Shown in pieces: positions 9,629 to 23,056 of a stretch of 64,000 nt of DNA. The notes beneath the pieces were generated by a model, which was not told where the DNA came from, did no database searches, and worked only from the letters and a program-made list of their open reading frames with translations. Source of the DNA: Prostheceraeus crozeri (taxonomy: Eukaryota; Platyhelminthes; Polycladida; Euryleptidae); assembly GCA_907163375.1 (NCBI GenBank), contig CAJQUW010015601.1:161001-225000 (forward strand), in the 5' to 3' direction. Each line of letters starts with the position of its first letter. The first letter of the stretch is position 1. The translations under genes were made by a program, and so were the position numbers.

Positions 9629-10537
9629 TTGAATGTTTCAAAGTTATCCAATGATTTTCTATACTTCATCACATTTTTCATTTTGGAATTATTTGAATGA
9701 TGGTTCAGCGATTTGTTGATTTAAATTACAATTGCAATAGATTTAATCATAGCACACAACCAGAGTGACGAGCTCGACACTGAAATCTATTGACTAAGCG
9801 TGCGAATCAGCTGAACTGACCGATTCCCTGACCACCTTTAGAATAACTACACGTACAAAACTGCTAGCTGCTCATAGAAGTAGGAACGTGCGGGTCTGGA
9901 CGCATAAGGCTGCATGACGATCAATTTCATGATCTTAAGTTGTGAAACGGACAATTGCTGCAATTTCGGTTCAAATTATTGAAAGCCATTCTAATTGGAA
10001 ACACTTAACTCGAGACGGTTGGAATGAATCGTGCATTTCATGACACAAAAAGACCATCGAACTACTTGATTTGATTTTCGATTAATATCGATGACATACT
10101 AGAATACATTGAATTGGTGACATACCGGCGCTGAAGCTGTATTGACACGGGTGCAGTAAATTGTGATTACATGTATGTGATTTATTTTGCGGCATGTCTT
10201 CAAAATTCATCGAATAATGCTGTACAAAAATCTACATTAGAGCACATTAGTGACTCTAAAGGACCGCTACGGAGCTTTAATATCAACTTGATAGTTTATG
10301 ACAGTCGAGGACCACCGGTCATGGCCTAAGGCATCTGGTCGCCCACAGGCAGTAGGATGACTGCTAGCCTACAAGCAATCAATCATTTGTATTTTGTGTA
10401 GCCAGGTTATATTGTGAGCTTCATATGCGCTAATTGTGAGATTAATAGCAAGTAAATAGAATTTGTCAAACAAAAGTCTCGGAATAAAGTAATACACTGA
10501 CTGGTGAATGAAAATGAAATAATATTCCTTTTTTCAG

Positions 10538-10684
10538 CTAAAGGAGCTGTTAAATCTTCAGGACAAGATCCCAAACCGATCCAATGAGCAGCATTTATTC
10601 ATAATAATTCATCAAGTTTATGAATTATGGTTCAAACAGATGAATTTGGAAGTTGATTCTGTTCGCAATCTATTCCAAACAGAG
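10538..10684 (+). CDS. TDO2: TDO exon with substrate-binding His
   Basis: A cag acceptor at 10535-10537 and a GTAAGT donor at 10685 bound 49 codons in phase 0. The block EQHLFIIIHQVYELWFKQ contains the histidine that contacts the substrate indole nitrogen in known TDO structures. Confidence 0.95.
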
Positions 10685-11107
10685 GTAAGTACTCATCAAT
10701 TTCATCAGACCTTTTGAAATACCTTCGAGAGTTTCATTTCCTTCGGCGCACTTCTTCACGGCATACATGTATTATAAGACTTATGGAGTGAGTCTGTAAC
10801 CGCAGTAAAATAACAACATTCAAGTGTAGTTCAAGGGGGTTTACCAGTCACCGATATTCAGTTGAGTGAATTATATAGAAAAAAAGAAAAGCTGAAAGTA
10901 TTAATCTCGTGGAAGATGACATTTATGAGACAGTTTTGGTAAGTGAAGGGTTAAGAATTCAACGCATTATTCGGAGGAAAATCTGCGCGAGGGATGTGAT
11001 GCTGGACATGGGTTCGGCTGTCTGTCACATGTATTTCAGATGTAGTGAAAAATAAATTAATCTTGAATCTGTAATTCGAAATGGATATTGCAACGGTTGT
11101 CTAGAAG

Positions 11108-11640
11108 ATCCTTGAAAAAGTCATCGTCTCAAACATTCGTCTCCCTCTGCTGTCGTTGACAGACAAACAGCAATGTGGGTCTAAACGAAAGTCTTCAACA
11201 TCATGTGCAATTGTCAAATTACATATCTCTGCTATACAGAAAAAGGACAATAGGAGTTGTCAGGCAGTAAGTGTACTTTGACAGTTTGCCTCATCATTAT
11301 TCGATTGGAAAGCTATATAGCAATGTATACTGATGGTTGGAACTCTTATTTCAAGGAAATCATGTGGTCAGCGCTTTTATGTTCTTAAAAGACTACGTCC
11401 TTTCTTAAGTAATTCGCAGCTATTTTTGATGTATATCAGTCTCATTCGAGAATTTTTGGAACATGCTTGTCCTGCTTTTTGTGGAGTGAACCGATCAAGC
11501 AAAAACACTATCAACAGAGTCCATAAAAGGGCAATGAAATTTATCTTCTAAAACGATAAAACGAAGCTCATCATCAAGTACCGTACCCAATATTAGCGAA
11601 AAATCAGAACCATTTCCAACCGGCTTTTTCCAAATGCATT
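11108..11640 (+). mobile_element. Decayed non-LTR retrotransposon (LINE) reverse transcriptase fragment
   Basis: From about 11110 one frame reads LEKVIVSNIRLPLLSLTDKQ and then KRKSSTSCAIVKL. This resembles the start of the RT domain in CR1/Jockey-like elements, where a KGRSTT-type motif follows the Q-G-F block. It continues to a degenerate motif A (FASSLFDW) with internal stops. A second frame at 11366-11551 gives LFLMYISLIREFLEHACPAF, the thumb-region signature of LINE RTs, ending at RAMKFIF. The piece between them (including the YxDD motif) is missing, so it is an internally deleted, dead copy. Confidence 0.7.
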
Positions 11641-11692
11641 GACAGATTCCGATTACTCATCGAAAGAAATCATGCCAGAGAAGCACTTATCT

Positions 11693-13906
11693 GGAGCCTG
11701 TTTCACTTATGAAAAACTTATGATAAGTTATAAGTATTTAGTCTAAAAACTTATGTTCCGTTTCACTTATAACAAATACTTATGATAAGAAACTTATGTT
11801 TTTCACTTATGGCTTATCATAAGTTTCTAAGCTATTTTACTTATAACTTATGTACTTGTCTCACTTCGTGAATTATAAGTGGCTATATGATAAGTTACTT
11901 ATAAAAACATAAGTCTACTTTTACACGACTTATGTTATTCAAAATGAGATTGATGAACTATCATTTCGGTATTCTACAATGTGACTTAGCCTCTATGGGT
12001 TGTTCAATGCTAGGTGTACATTTACCGAATTATACCGGCACTATATCTATCTAAACAGATTGATCAGTGATCGATAATTGATTGATTAATTTAGAAAGTG
12101 ACTTTCTGTAGAATTTAGAGAATTTGACACAATTTTTGTAGTGTAGTCATCAAAATAAGTAAGCCAACAGTTGTATCACGTTGTATAATAAATAAATCTA
12201 CATTAATTGATGAAGTAGGGAGTGATTGATCAGTAATCAATAACTGATCAGAAATCGAATTATGTGATTTTCATGGAATGTACTTTAGTCTAACAAACAA
12301 TTCTGTTATATATTGATACCCATTGATTACTACGCAATATAATTCTGTGAGAGGTAATTGGTATCAAGTATTGATCAGTGATCGATAATTGATTGATTTT
12401 CTGTAGAATTAAGCATATGTGTCACATATATTTTAAGAAAATGAAATTATAAACTTAAGTAAGACGATAATTGTGACAACGGTGTATGATCATATGCATT
12501 TGTTGAGGTATAGAGTGATTGATCAATAACCAATAACTGATCAGAAATCAAATTAGTATGTGATTTTCATGAATGTACTTTAGTTAAACAAATAATTTTA
12601 ATAAATAATGATACGCTTTGAATACTTAAGATATTCCTAGAAACACAGATTGAGAGGTGAAGGGGTACCAGGTATTGATCAGTGATCGATAATTGATTTA
12701 AATTTAGAAAGTAAATTTTGTATAATTTTTATGAATTTGACACTCTTTTTCAGATGTAATACAATTATTAACATGTGTACGTTGCTAATTGTGAGACGTT
12801 GTGTTAATCAACAACTTCAGATACAGCATCTTGTTGATAAATACTTCATGATAAGCTATAAGAAAACACATGTAATGGAAACTGCAAGAATAGTATATTC
12901 TAGAGATACAACTCATTGATCAATCGATCAGCAGTTATCGATCACTAATCAATCAATAAATGAATCTGCATATATTCACAATTACAGATAATATAGATAT
13001 ATGTGCATCATGACGATTGAAATAAGTTTTCATGTAAATAATAACACAAGATTGTCGAAGTTGTATCAAAAATCACTTTTTAACTATCTGATCAGCAGTT
13101 TTCGATCAGTAATCAATCAATAAACGAATCTGCATATATTCACAATTACAGATAATATAGATATATGTGCATCATGACGATTGAAATAAGTTTTCATGTA
13201 AATAATAACACAAGATTGTCGAAGTTGTATCAAAAATCACTTTTTAACTATCTGATCAGCAGTTATCGATCACTAATCAATCAATAAACGAATCTGCATA
13301 TATTCACAATTACAGATAATATAGATATATGTGCATCATGACGATTGAAATAAGTTTTCATGTAAATAATAACACAAGATTGTCGAAGTTGTATCAAAAA
13401 TCACTTTTTAACTATCTGATCAGCAGTTATCGATCAGTAATCAATCAATAAACGAATCTGCATATATTCACAATTACAGATAATATAGATATATGTGCAT
13501 CATGACGATTGAAATAAGTTTTCATGTAAATAATAACACAAGATTGTCGAAGTTGTATCAAAAATCACTTTTTAACTATCCGATCAGCAGTTATCGATCA
13601 GTAATCAATCAATAAATGAATCTTTACGCAATCACTATACATTTCACATGTATAATCATGTAAAGCATCAATAGCATAGGACATACAAGCATTAACTAGT
13701 GTATACCTTCATTCAATGCCTATGTATAGTATAGGTTTTGTTCCTTACTAGAATACTTATACTTATCATAAGTTTATAAGTTCATAAGTAAATACTGAAA
13801 AACTTATGCTTATGAGTGAAACCCACTATAAGCATAAGTTATAAGTATAAGTATAAAAGTATAAGTATTCACTTATGATAAGTTTTTCATAAGTGAAACA
13901 GGCTCC
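11693..13906. mobile_element. Non-autonomous 2.2-kb DNA element with terminal inverted repeats
   Basis: The left end begins GGAGCCTGTTTCACTTATGA and the right end is its reverse complement at about 13887-13906. The match extends inward through cttatgataagt repeats for roughly 35 bp or more. No transposase frame is present. The interior is made of diverged tandem repeats of about 300 bp (12060-12740) centred on TGATCAGTGATCGATAATTG, and an array of 164-bp repeats (12921-13617). Target duplications could not be fixed with confidence (CTGG on both sides is possible). It lies inside a TDO intron. Confidence 0.75.
12921..13617. repeat. 164-bp tandem array, four copies
   Basis: The landmark gaatctgcatatattcac occurs at 12962, 13126, 13290 and 13454, exactly 164 bp apart, and the copies are nearly identical. 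Each junction carries a TGATCAGCAGTTATCGATCA block with TCGAT/TGATCA palindromes. Confidence 0.95.
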
Positions 13907-16900
13907 TGGTCTAATCTGAGTTCCACTGACTACTTCCATGCGTGGATGAAATAGTTTTATCTCGGGCATGTCAAAACATTCAATGATGCATTTCACCGTT
14001 GTTCAAAAAAAATTTCTTTCTACGTAGACGATGCATGTATAACTATATCAATGTGTCAAAATTAGGAAACGTTGCAATCTACAATACACATGTAGTTTGT
14101 TCATATATACGGTACACTTTGCGCGCATGTATGTTACAATTTTAAAATTATGTGTATTGAAAATTAGCAAATAATCTTGTATCTGCTGCATTTTGAAGAG
14201 ATTTTATTCTTTCTCGACTTCTCAAATAAATTAAATCAAGTATTGTGTTCTGTAACAAATGTGCAGCAATGTGAATTTTGGCTATACGTATCGTAGCTTA
14301 TACAGTAGCTGCATCATGATAGATTTTGATTTTCATTCTCCTTGCTCTATTCAATTCTAGGAACATAGTCGAAAGAAAGCGTTGGCATTTTCTTGCAAAG
14401 GTGCTGACGATTTCCTCATTGAATCATAGGCTGAATACTTGATAATTCAGTTAGTCATATTATTTTGAATTGTTAATTGTCTACATGCTCATGCCATTAT
14501 GATTTTAATTAACATTTGAATGTAATGTTATTATCATTATGAGGAAATACAGACATTCATATGCAATCGATCTGTGTCAAGAATTACAGAATGCTAGAAA
14601 ACTATTGTCATTGATTGAACTAGGACTGGAATGAAGACACTGCATGTGCTATGGGCTTGACCGATCAAGAAACTAATCATCCGTTTCATATTAAGTAAAG
14701 CCATTTCAACTGCAGAATGACATGGCCGTTCCCAGCATTGACGCATCGAGTTCATCGCTGACATTCCAATTGCAGCATTACCGAAATGAGGTGAAGCGTT
14801 CCCGTTTCAAATGCAAATTGCCATATCAATAGCACAGTGAAAACAAAACCTGACGTAAATAATTAATTCTAATCAATGTTGATATGCAACGTAGATATAA
14901 AACTTTTGAATAGAGTACAAGATAGCCATTTCAAGTAAAATTATCGTAAATAAAATTAGAATACATCATGTAGATGAATCATGACTGCAGTTGCATGTTG
15001 ACGAGATAGTAGATGAGCATCTCAGTTTCACAGTAAATCAGGAAAATAGAAATTCTGATTTTACTCGAAACTGCAACACCATACAACAAGACTCTTTCTA
15101 CGAATGAAATCGAAAGATTGCCGTTTAGACAGACATTTCCGTTTACATAAAAATCATATATAGTCAGCCGCAAGATTTCTCTACCTGAATGTGCATTGTG
15201 CTCTTGGTCTGTCCCAGATCATGAATTGACTACCAGGTTTTAAGTGATCGTTATCTTTTGAAGAATACAAAGAAGTCAAATGTAAAAATTACAAATAATA
15301 TACAGCAATCATAGTGAATCTTGACTAAGGTTACAAGAACTTTGATGAGATCAGAATAATTTCTCATAAACGTCTTACCATTTTAACAAGGCATGAGTCA
15401 AGCAATTCATTGTAATTTTCAATTTTTCTATTGGATTTAATCGAAAAGCTTAGTTTTACTTAGCTAAATAACACAGCACTGAGGGAAAGAATGCGTGAGA
15501 GGCAAAGCAACTAGCAAGTAAGTGAATGAGTATATTTTGGCCACTATTAAAATGTCTATCTTCCTGATATCGATGAAGAAGTCTTGGCATGTATTCTTCC
15601 ATGGTTGGGAGTCATTGCACATTTGTCGATGGATCTCATGATCAATGTGCTGCATGAAGTGTATTGATATGACTTCACTGAATATTATTGGAGCTTGATT
15701 TCAAGATGAAGCTATCACTAGATATAGCAACTAGCATCCATCTGTATTGTATGTTTTTAGAGACACAGAAGAACAGAAAATTAGTATTATATCATTGATC
15801 GTAGATTATATTAGTAGTACATTGATCGACATGAAATGATAATTGCCAGATCAGCTTAGTCCAACGCTGTAATCTGTTTTGCTCCGAATATGCACATCCA
15901 TCATTCTCTTCATTCTTCTCTGTTCAATCATTATCTACACGAGTGCAACTGACAAAGACGTGCTGTGCCCATTCTGCAGGCCCTATTGCATGAATGCAAC
16001 TGCAGCCAATCAATTAGGCATCCGATTTCATTCTCCCATTTGCTAAGCTGAAAATGCAGCACATTCGAAGGACATGCAGTCATTGTAAAACACCAATCAT
16101 TTGGAAAAAAAGAAGAATGATGCAGGTTTTGATGTTCACGTATTAGTCAGCTAATACTAGAGAAATAAGGGAAAAGATGCGTCTTTATTACTTTCATTGT
16201 TTCATTTTGAAACACAATGATCATTCATAACATTCATAATGATCATTGTTTCATTTGAAACGATAATGCTGCAGTTGATTTGGTAAAGAGCAGTAGTTTA
16301 CGCATTCTAACTGTCAAAAATGCACTTGAAACTACAATGACGCAAACTCTTTTCGACGTTTGCACTTTGAAACGACATTATCAATCTTGAAGCAACAAAA
16401 CTTGTCCTTGACGGGTCAAACCTATAGAAAAGTGCAGCAAAATGCACTACATTTATTCATGTATTGCATGCTCACTAGGCCCACGCGAATCGTGCATGTG
16501 AGGTACATGGTTCACTCACATGTCATCAGATGACATTCAATCTTTCTGACAACATGTGATCGACGGACTGATGAGTTGCTTTCACCTATTTTCCATCCAC
16601 CTGTGAAGGCACGGGACGGTGAAGATATTGTCTCGTATATTTCTAAAATAATGAAAATTATGAAAATTCGACCGAAAAAGAAATGGGAGTTCGTTTTTTG
16701 CTTTTATTTTGACTGTCCTGCTTGCCGTCGTTTTGTCAACTACACAACCTTCAAGAATGATAAAGTGAATGGAAACGAAGAGGAGGACGAAGTTGTAGTA
16801 GAATGCAGTTCAAACATGCCGTTAGACTCTTTCAAAAGTGTGTCATCACATATACCATAGATTGTTTGGTAGATCAAGTCATCACGGTGACTTCTTTAAG

Positions 16901-17619
16901 TTGTTGCAAGATGGCAGCGGAACCACAAGTAGCGTTGCTTCATTTTTTCATTTTTTGAGAAATACATTTTTAACTCGTCTCAGTTAACAAAGTTGATATC
17001 ATTTTGGATTTTCAAATGTAGCAAGTTCTCTATTGATTCCCGCTTTTTTACAGTTTACGAGTGAGCCACCGACTGTTATTACGAGGATTTGTTATTGCAT
17101 ACATAGGATGGCATGCTTGTTATGGCATAAATATTTATTATTCCAGCTGATTCTTCGTGATTATTGGCAATTAATTAGGCACAATCATTCCCCCTCACCA
17201 AAAGAAGACGAATCGAACTGCTAGAAACCTCAAGCACTTTGTATACATGGGATTTGAACATTCGCTTAGCAACATTTTCCTTTATAACCGCATCATTGGC
17301 TAAACTTTGGGCAAACCATTTTGTTACAACTCGTCCAGATAATCGAAAATACACTGAAAACTATATACTGTGAAGAAGTGATGGTGTAGGAAAGAATTCA
17401 CAAGCACCTAAATGAAAGTGACAAATCGTGAATAAGTTAACCGTGTTGGCAGCAGTTTCGAAAATGCAATATGTGATATCACAGTTGAACAGAACACCCG
17501 CATTCGTATGAAATACGTGAAGACTGAATGAAGTGCTTCAAGTAGAGTTTTGTAACTTCAAAGTACGAGTACTATGTCATCATGAAGTTTTGGACACTTA
17601 CTTTTCTCTCCTCTTTCAG

Positions 17620-17685
17620 AACCTCGATGAGGGAAACATGCTCAAAATCAATAATGGACTCCACAGATGTGTTTTAATTTGGCAG
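17620..17685 (+). CDS. TDO2: TDO exon (22 codons) followed by GC-AG intron
   Basis: It encodes NLDEGNMLKINNGLHRCVLI, matching the TDO helix after the substrate-binding block. The donor at 17686 is GCAAGG, a GC-AG type intron of only 66 bp ending at the ttttag acceptor 17746-17751. Confidence 0.88.
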
Positions 17686-17751
17686 GCAAGGCTCTAGACC
17701 TTCAGATGTGCTAATCAAATTTCTGATTGCATCACTCTTCATGCCTTTTAG

Positions 17752-17889
17752 ACTCTTGTACAACAACTTCTCGTATTGGAAACGATGTCGGCGATGGATT
17801 TCCATTCATTCCGAAATGCACTAGAACAGGCGTCAGGATTTCAAAGTCTTCAGTTTAGATTATTGGAAAATAAACTCGGAGTGAAAGAG
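17752..17889 (+). CDS. TDO2: TDO exon with substrate carboxylate-binding Arg
   Basis: Forty-six codons in phase 0 encode LVQQLLVLETMSAMDF and then ASGFQSLQFRLLENKLG. The arginine in QFRLLEN contacts the tryptophan carboxylate in known structures. The donor is GTAGTA. Confidence 0.95.
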
Positions 17890-17961
17890 GTAGTACATCT
17901 TTGTGGTGCAGAATCGCATTATTACAGCGAATTTTTACTTTATATAATTCTACTTTTACAG

Positions 17962-18075
17962 GAAAGAAGAGTGAAATATCAACAGAAATTTTACAAAGAC
18001 TTTTTCACATCACCAAAAGAACTGAAACAGATCAACGAATCTGTGGCGGAATCGTCTCTTTTAGCTCTCCTGGAA
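17962..18075 (+). CDS. TDO2: TDO exon (38 codons)
   Basis: It encodes ERRVKYQQKFYKDFFTSPKE through SSLLALLE, which aligns with the variable TDO segment ending in the LLELVE helix. The cag acceptor and GTAAGC donor are clear, and the exon is phase 0 at both ends. Confidence 0.9.
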
Positions 18076-19486
18076 GTAAGCGATTCCCGTCATTTTCTCA
18101 TGTTCAATGAACACACTACTGAGTCTGGCTTTACATCTTTGTCGTTTAGTTGCGTTGTCGTCGTTCGATTCTTGCCCTGATTAGTCAACTCGCAAAAATC
18201 ATCATTTTTCGCGTTGCTTAGGCCCCAAGTGCTGGAAAAGTAGCTTTGCTAACTTCCTGAAATGCGAATATGCGCAGGAAATCTGCACAATCAGTCCATT
18301 TTCATATCGCTTACTTGCTAAGTAGCCTAGTCATTGGAATCACATGGGCACAATTAAGTGACCAGATGCCGAAGGTCAAGGCGATTGTGCCCGACGGAGA
18401 TGAGGTTCTCGATGGGGCGGAACGATGAAACCTAGGACACCGAAGTTGACTTGGACGTTACGATGCATCGATGGACGTCACCAACCTTCCGGGGAGGACG
18501 AATCTTCGCGTGAATAGCCCTTTTCCCCTCCAAGGCGTTCAATATGACCGAGAAGTATGATTCTTCGCTGTTTGATGGCCAATATGTTTTTGTAAAATTT
18601 GAGGAGAGACCTAGAGGGGCCACTGGAAAATATTTCAATTCGAAGTTTGTCTGCAGTGACCTCAGAACTGTGAAAAGTCAAATTAAATAGCAAACTATTC
18701 ATATCCTGATGCTTCTCTCAACATGATGTTGATGCTCAGAGCGCTTGTAGTATTTGCGTTTGAGAAAATATGAATTTTTGAAAAATGCTTAGGTTTAATG
18801 GGTTGATGAATTACATTTCCCTAAATATGCAGATATGAAATATAATGAAAGGAGCAGAGCATCTTCATTTTGTAAATGCTGAGTATACTGTAAACTGTGA
18901 ACCGCAAATGTCTATTATAATTAACAGCCTGAATTAGTTTCACGGTTTTTTTCTTCAGTCTGAACTGTAAATATCCGTAAAAACAGACGCTTTTTCTGCT
19001 ATCAACGGAAATTGTAGTCAAAATAGTGACGTCATCATTTTTAACAGATATTTGCGGATATTTTCTGAAGCTTTTGTTAAGTCTATAACGACCATTTTAC
19101 TGTATTTAATGGTGTATAGTTGACACTTTATGAGACATCTAGCCTTAGTCTTTAACTCAGATAGGCCTAGAGGCATCACTTTGAGACGTCAATGTTAGGT
19201 CTCGATTTTTGGTGCGTCTTTTAAAATAGAAGGTTATCTGAAGTCTATCCTCGTTTAATTTTTTACTTTTTACAATGGCCTTAATGCAATACAGCATGCT
19301 GATGCCTACTTGCTTTGACCTTTTTGAACTTCCATGACGAATTGTGAAATATAAAAATGCAAAATGCCTTTCGCAATTACGTTTTTTGAGCGAATGTTTA
19401 ATGTTGCTCACAAGGGAAGGAATTTGAAAGTAGGTTCTATGCTGGCGTGCTCTATCCGACCGCATTGTGTGTCAATTAAAATTTCA
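18076..19486 (+). other. TDO intron, 1.4 kb
   Basis: No gene, repeat or RNA is recognised. Short open frames on both strands (for example 18432-18702) have no motif. Confidence 0.6.
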
Positions 19487-19598
19487 GAAATGGCTTGAAA
19501 GAACACCTGGACTAGAACCAAAAGATTTCCATTTCTGGCAACGCTACAAAGATGCCGTCGATTCATTTTTGTCTGACCAATATTTAATTGGCATGGAG
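19487..19598 (+). CDS. TDO2: TDO exon with a one-base surplus
   Basis: The exon encodes the TDO TPGLEP block followed by KDFHFWQRYKDAVDSFLSDQ. Acceptor tttcag and donor GTGAGT are good. The length is 112 bases, while both neighbouring phases need a multiple of three. The extra base lies near 19497-19502, in gaaaggaacacc. It would shift the frame between the conserved WLE and TPGLEP blocks, so it is a sequencing error, a polymorphism or a true lesion. Confidence 0.85.
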
Positions 19599-21275
19599 GT
19601 GAGTGTTATCTAATCATACTTCGAAGATAATGTTAAAACAGTGATTGCCCCTTAGAGTTATGCTATGATGAAAATGTCTCAATTAGTCAATCTGTTTGTA
19701 AAAGCAAAAATTTAATCACTCATGCAAATTGACGCATCGTCTATTTATCAATAAAAGCACAACAAGCCGAACAGAAATTTTGCTAATACGTCAACAGCAA
19801 GATCTTTGAAAGTATAGCCATACTCATAAAAGCTCACAAGTGAAGTGATATCAACTTCTATTTTCAAAAATTGAACCCAACATTTAAATTTTTAAAAAAA
19901 ACGTTTTGAATATATGTAAAGTCTTGGGCATATTTGTTTGAGCAATCCCTTTTGGGACATTGATGAAAAAGTCAGGACAACTATTGCTGTAAAGTCCATG
20001 ATTAAAATTCCTCTTTCTTGACCGTGTTCTTTTTCAAGTAAGCCCTATTATCACATTATCACTTTCTTGCAGAATGATGAAAAATATCTTGAGAACGTTT
20101 GTATTTGTAAAAAGGGATCATAAGATTGTAAAAATATCTTCTTGTATTTAAAATGTAAAAACATCTCCAATGCAAATTCGGCACTCCCCAAAGATATAAT
20201 GAAGTCATCAAGTCAGCAGTAACTCAAGCCGTGATAAAGTCAATAAAATTTGCCCAGTTTTTCTATCTTGTATTAGATAAAGAGCTTCCTCATGTATTTT
20301 CTTTAAAATTTGAACATTCAGACTGAAATTCAAATAAAAGGGTCCAAATAATTACTCACTAAACTAACTACTAACTTTGGTCATTTGCATTCCCCAAGTT
20401 GGGTACTTGCAGCAAACCAAACTTTTATGAATTCATGATTGAAATATTTAGAGCTGAAAATTTTGAATATATCCGAAAGGTTACTAAATTTATAAATGTA
20501 GGTTTCTCATGCACGACATATAAACAAATACATCATTTACAGACTCCTCTCATAGTGCATTAGCTCTATAAGCATATAAAATTCTTGAATAAATATCGAT
20601 TGCTCATCGACGCATTACAGAGTATCATGCAAAACAAATTCCCAGGTTTTATATTGCATTAGATAGTGGTCAATGTTCAGAGAAGGCTGAGAATTCTGGT
20701 ACAGGCCTATCCAGGTCTTGCAATATATCAGGCAATAAAAAATCTTAATGCACTTAAATCTACAATAGCATGTACCTGTTGAGACATCAACTTTTTAGGT
20801 GTCGATGGCAGTCTAATTCTTAGAAATATTTTGATTGTGTCACATTCAGTGAATTAATAATATAAGATTAGCCTGAATTTTCGATGAACTTGGCCTGATA
20901 GTGTTGTGTTGTAGACCTCATTTCGCGTTCCAGTTTTTCACCAGTCTTCCAAAAGTTAAAAAGAAAATATTATTGACCTATCAACAGTGGTTGTCCAGAG
21001 TTCTATCAATTATTATCCTGCATCCTGTTGAATGATAAATGTCATCAAGGAATGAAATTAGGGAATTTCTGCTTGAGAACGAGTAATTGAACAAACCGTA
21101 TATCACTCAGGAGTAAATAAAAAAGTGTTTCTCATTTCATAGTCTGCGACTACATCAGAAGAGAAAGAACGGGTCAGCACTGCACACAATAAATCCAAAG
21201 TAAGGCATTCAATCAAGTCTATATTTTGATATATCGAAAGTTGAGCTCTTCTTGTTATTTGCTTTTGATTTTCAG
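19599..21275 (+). other. TDO intron, 1.7 kb
   Basis: AT-rich intron without recognisable features. Confidence 0.6.
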
Positions 21276-21330
21276 GAGGATTATTATTCCTGCATAGATC
21301 CTGACCTTTACGAAAAGAGTCTTCAGAAAA
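21276..21330 (+). CDS. TDO2: TDO exon, last one before the Polinton
   Basis: Eighteen codons plus one base (phase 1) encode EDYYSCIDPDLYEKSLQK. The donor GTAAGT at 21331 opens the 27.9-kb intron that holds element 2. The next exon starts with the two bases that complete the split codon. Confidence 0.9.
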
Positions 21331-22405
21331 GTAAGTTAGTGCTTTAGTTAGTAGTGGTTGCAATAATCAGTTTCAGCAGGTGGTTGATAAACTTGTTTTC
21401 CAATTCCAAATGAATCCGGATTTAATGAAGATAATAATCATTATAAAATATAACATCATAAATTATCATGATGTCAATGGAGATATTAAAGGATCTTGTT
21501 AATGTACTTGTTATAATATAGCAACGTATTTTACAGACAAAATGGACTGGAATAACATTACATCAAATTTAAACTCCTTTGCGCTCGTTAACAAAATTTA
21601 GAAACAGATAATTAATTTAGGCAGCAGTAAAGCAGGCATCTTCATCATGCTTAAAAACAATATGGCTCAATGACACCACTTGGTGTGATTGGCGCGTTGG
21701 AAGACAGTAGCCCACATTTGAATCTGAATTTGACATGAATTGAAGAATTCTTATTTTGAAATGAACTTCAAATGCCTGTAAGTTTGGTAACGGTAGGTCT
21801 CTGCAGTAGTTGCTAAAAGTGATCCAGACCTCATTTCACATAGGCCGATCACATCTAGATCAACTAAAGACCAATGCATGTATATGCATACAGGGAAAAA
21901 TACATGGCCGAACATCGAGCATCAAACGCCTCCTGTGCGCACCTTCAGTCCGGTGGTGTACCGAGCGCGTCGCCCACTATCCGAATTTGACCTAAAGAGT
22001 GCATGCTACTGTTGCCAACCAAGCCAGTTCCACCATAAGTGATACGATAAACGGTGTCCTCTGAGTCCAGCACAGAATTAGATTCATGTGCTCGCGCTTC
22101 GGTTTCCTAGAAAGGAAGAATTTTATGCAACCTTAATATCAAAATGGCACATCACAGAATTAGACAACTTGCACCTTCTCGAATGGATAATTCGTGTATC
22201 GTTTGCTTTTGGAAATGGAAACAATAAGCTGTCAACAGAGGACACCAGAGCCAGTGAGAGATGCGTGCGTGCTGCGATATCACTTCGCACACACCATAAC
22301 ACACATCGCTGTTTTGGCTAACATTCGATTCAATGTATGCAGTACACAGTGAGCAATGCCGAGGAGAGGATCATCATGTGAACTAATTTTCGTACGCCTG
22401 CTACT
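21331..22405 (+). other. TDO intron left of element 2
   Basis: About 1.1 kb of host intron before the target site. Small open frames (21810, 22088) have no recognisable content. Confidence 0.6.
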
Positions 22406-22411
22406 TTCTTT
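22406..22411. repeat. Target site duplication TTCTTT (left copy of element 2)
   Basis: The six bases TTCTTT immediately precede the AGTAGTAAGC terminus, and an identical copy at 48140-48145 immediately follows the CTTACTACT terminus. Six-bp duplications are the hallmark of Polinton integration. Confidence 0.95.
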
Positions 22412-23056
22412 AGTAGTAAGCAAAACTCCACCACTGGACCGCGCAAGATGGCCGCCGTCGCTGACGTCCCCCCCTCTGGAACGACAGAGTGTCGTGGTCG
22501 GCCGCCGTGGTGCTTCGAGTCTGACTCCCCCCCTCTGGAACGACAGATTGTCGTAGTCGACTTGGGCGACCGCCAGGTTTTGTCTTGAGGCTATAGTGTG
22601 TGATGTTTTTCGTGCAATCTGCTGAATGTTGGGTTGAAAATGGGCTGTTTCGAGTGGAAGCAGTGCTCGGATGTGAAAACGGAGGCCAGATTCGGATTCA
22701 GCGTGAAATTCTGCATCGGTATGGTGAGTTTCAAGTCAATCGGAGAGAAAAAGTTTCGCTGACGTCCCCCCCCTCGGGAGAGCTAGCTTCGATCTTGGCT
22801 TCTAGTGGACGGATTTTGTCGTGCAATAGCTCGTTTGAAAGCTAAGAGTGAGACAAATTCAGTGAAAGAAACGGCTTGTTGATATCTGTCTTCGTTTAGA
22901 TGTGAGACGCCATTTAAGATTTTAGGTCGGAGCTCACCTGAAAAAATCCTAAGTGTCAGAGTGACTTTGTATGGGTAAAATTTTGAAAATTTTCCAAAGT
23001 GTGGCATTTCGACCTGGCACCCTCACCAAAACATTTTTCATCAAATTTCACTGACC
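22412..23056 (+). repeat. Left terminal inverted repeat of element 2
   Basis: It matches the reverse complement of 47494-48139 with only scattered differences by eye, then the two ends diverge in their repeat composition. It contains two CTCTGGAACGACAGA.TGTCGT sub-repeats after poly-C tracts. Confidence 0.9.

Larger units (their letters stand above)
10685..17619 (+). other. TDO intron, 6.9 kb, rich in transposon remnants
   Basis: It contains a LINE fragment (about 11108-11640) and a 2.2-kb TIR element (11693-13906), both listed separately. From 13907 to 17619 I see no gene. Several frames of 60-95 codons (for example at 16576-16860) have no recognisable motif and normal intron composition. 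Confidence 0.7.

Noticed and set aside
16576..16860. 94-codon frame in a TDO intron
   Set aside because: No splice-site support, no motif, and composition like the rest of the intron.
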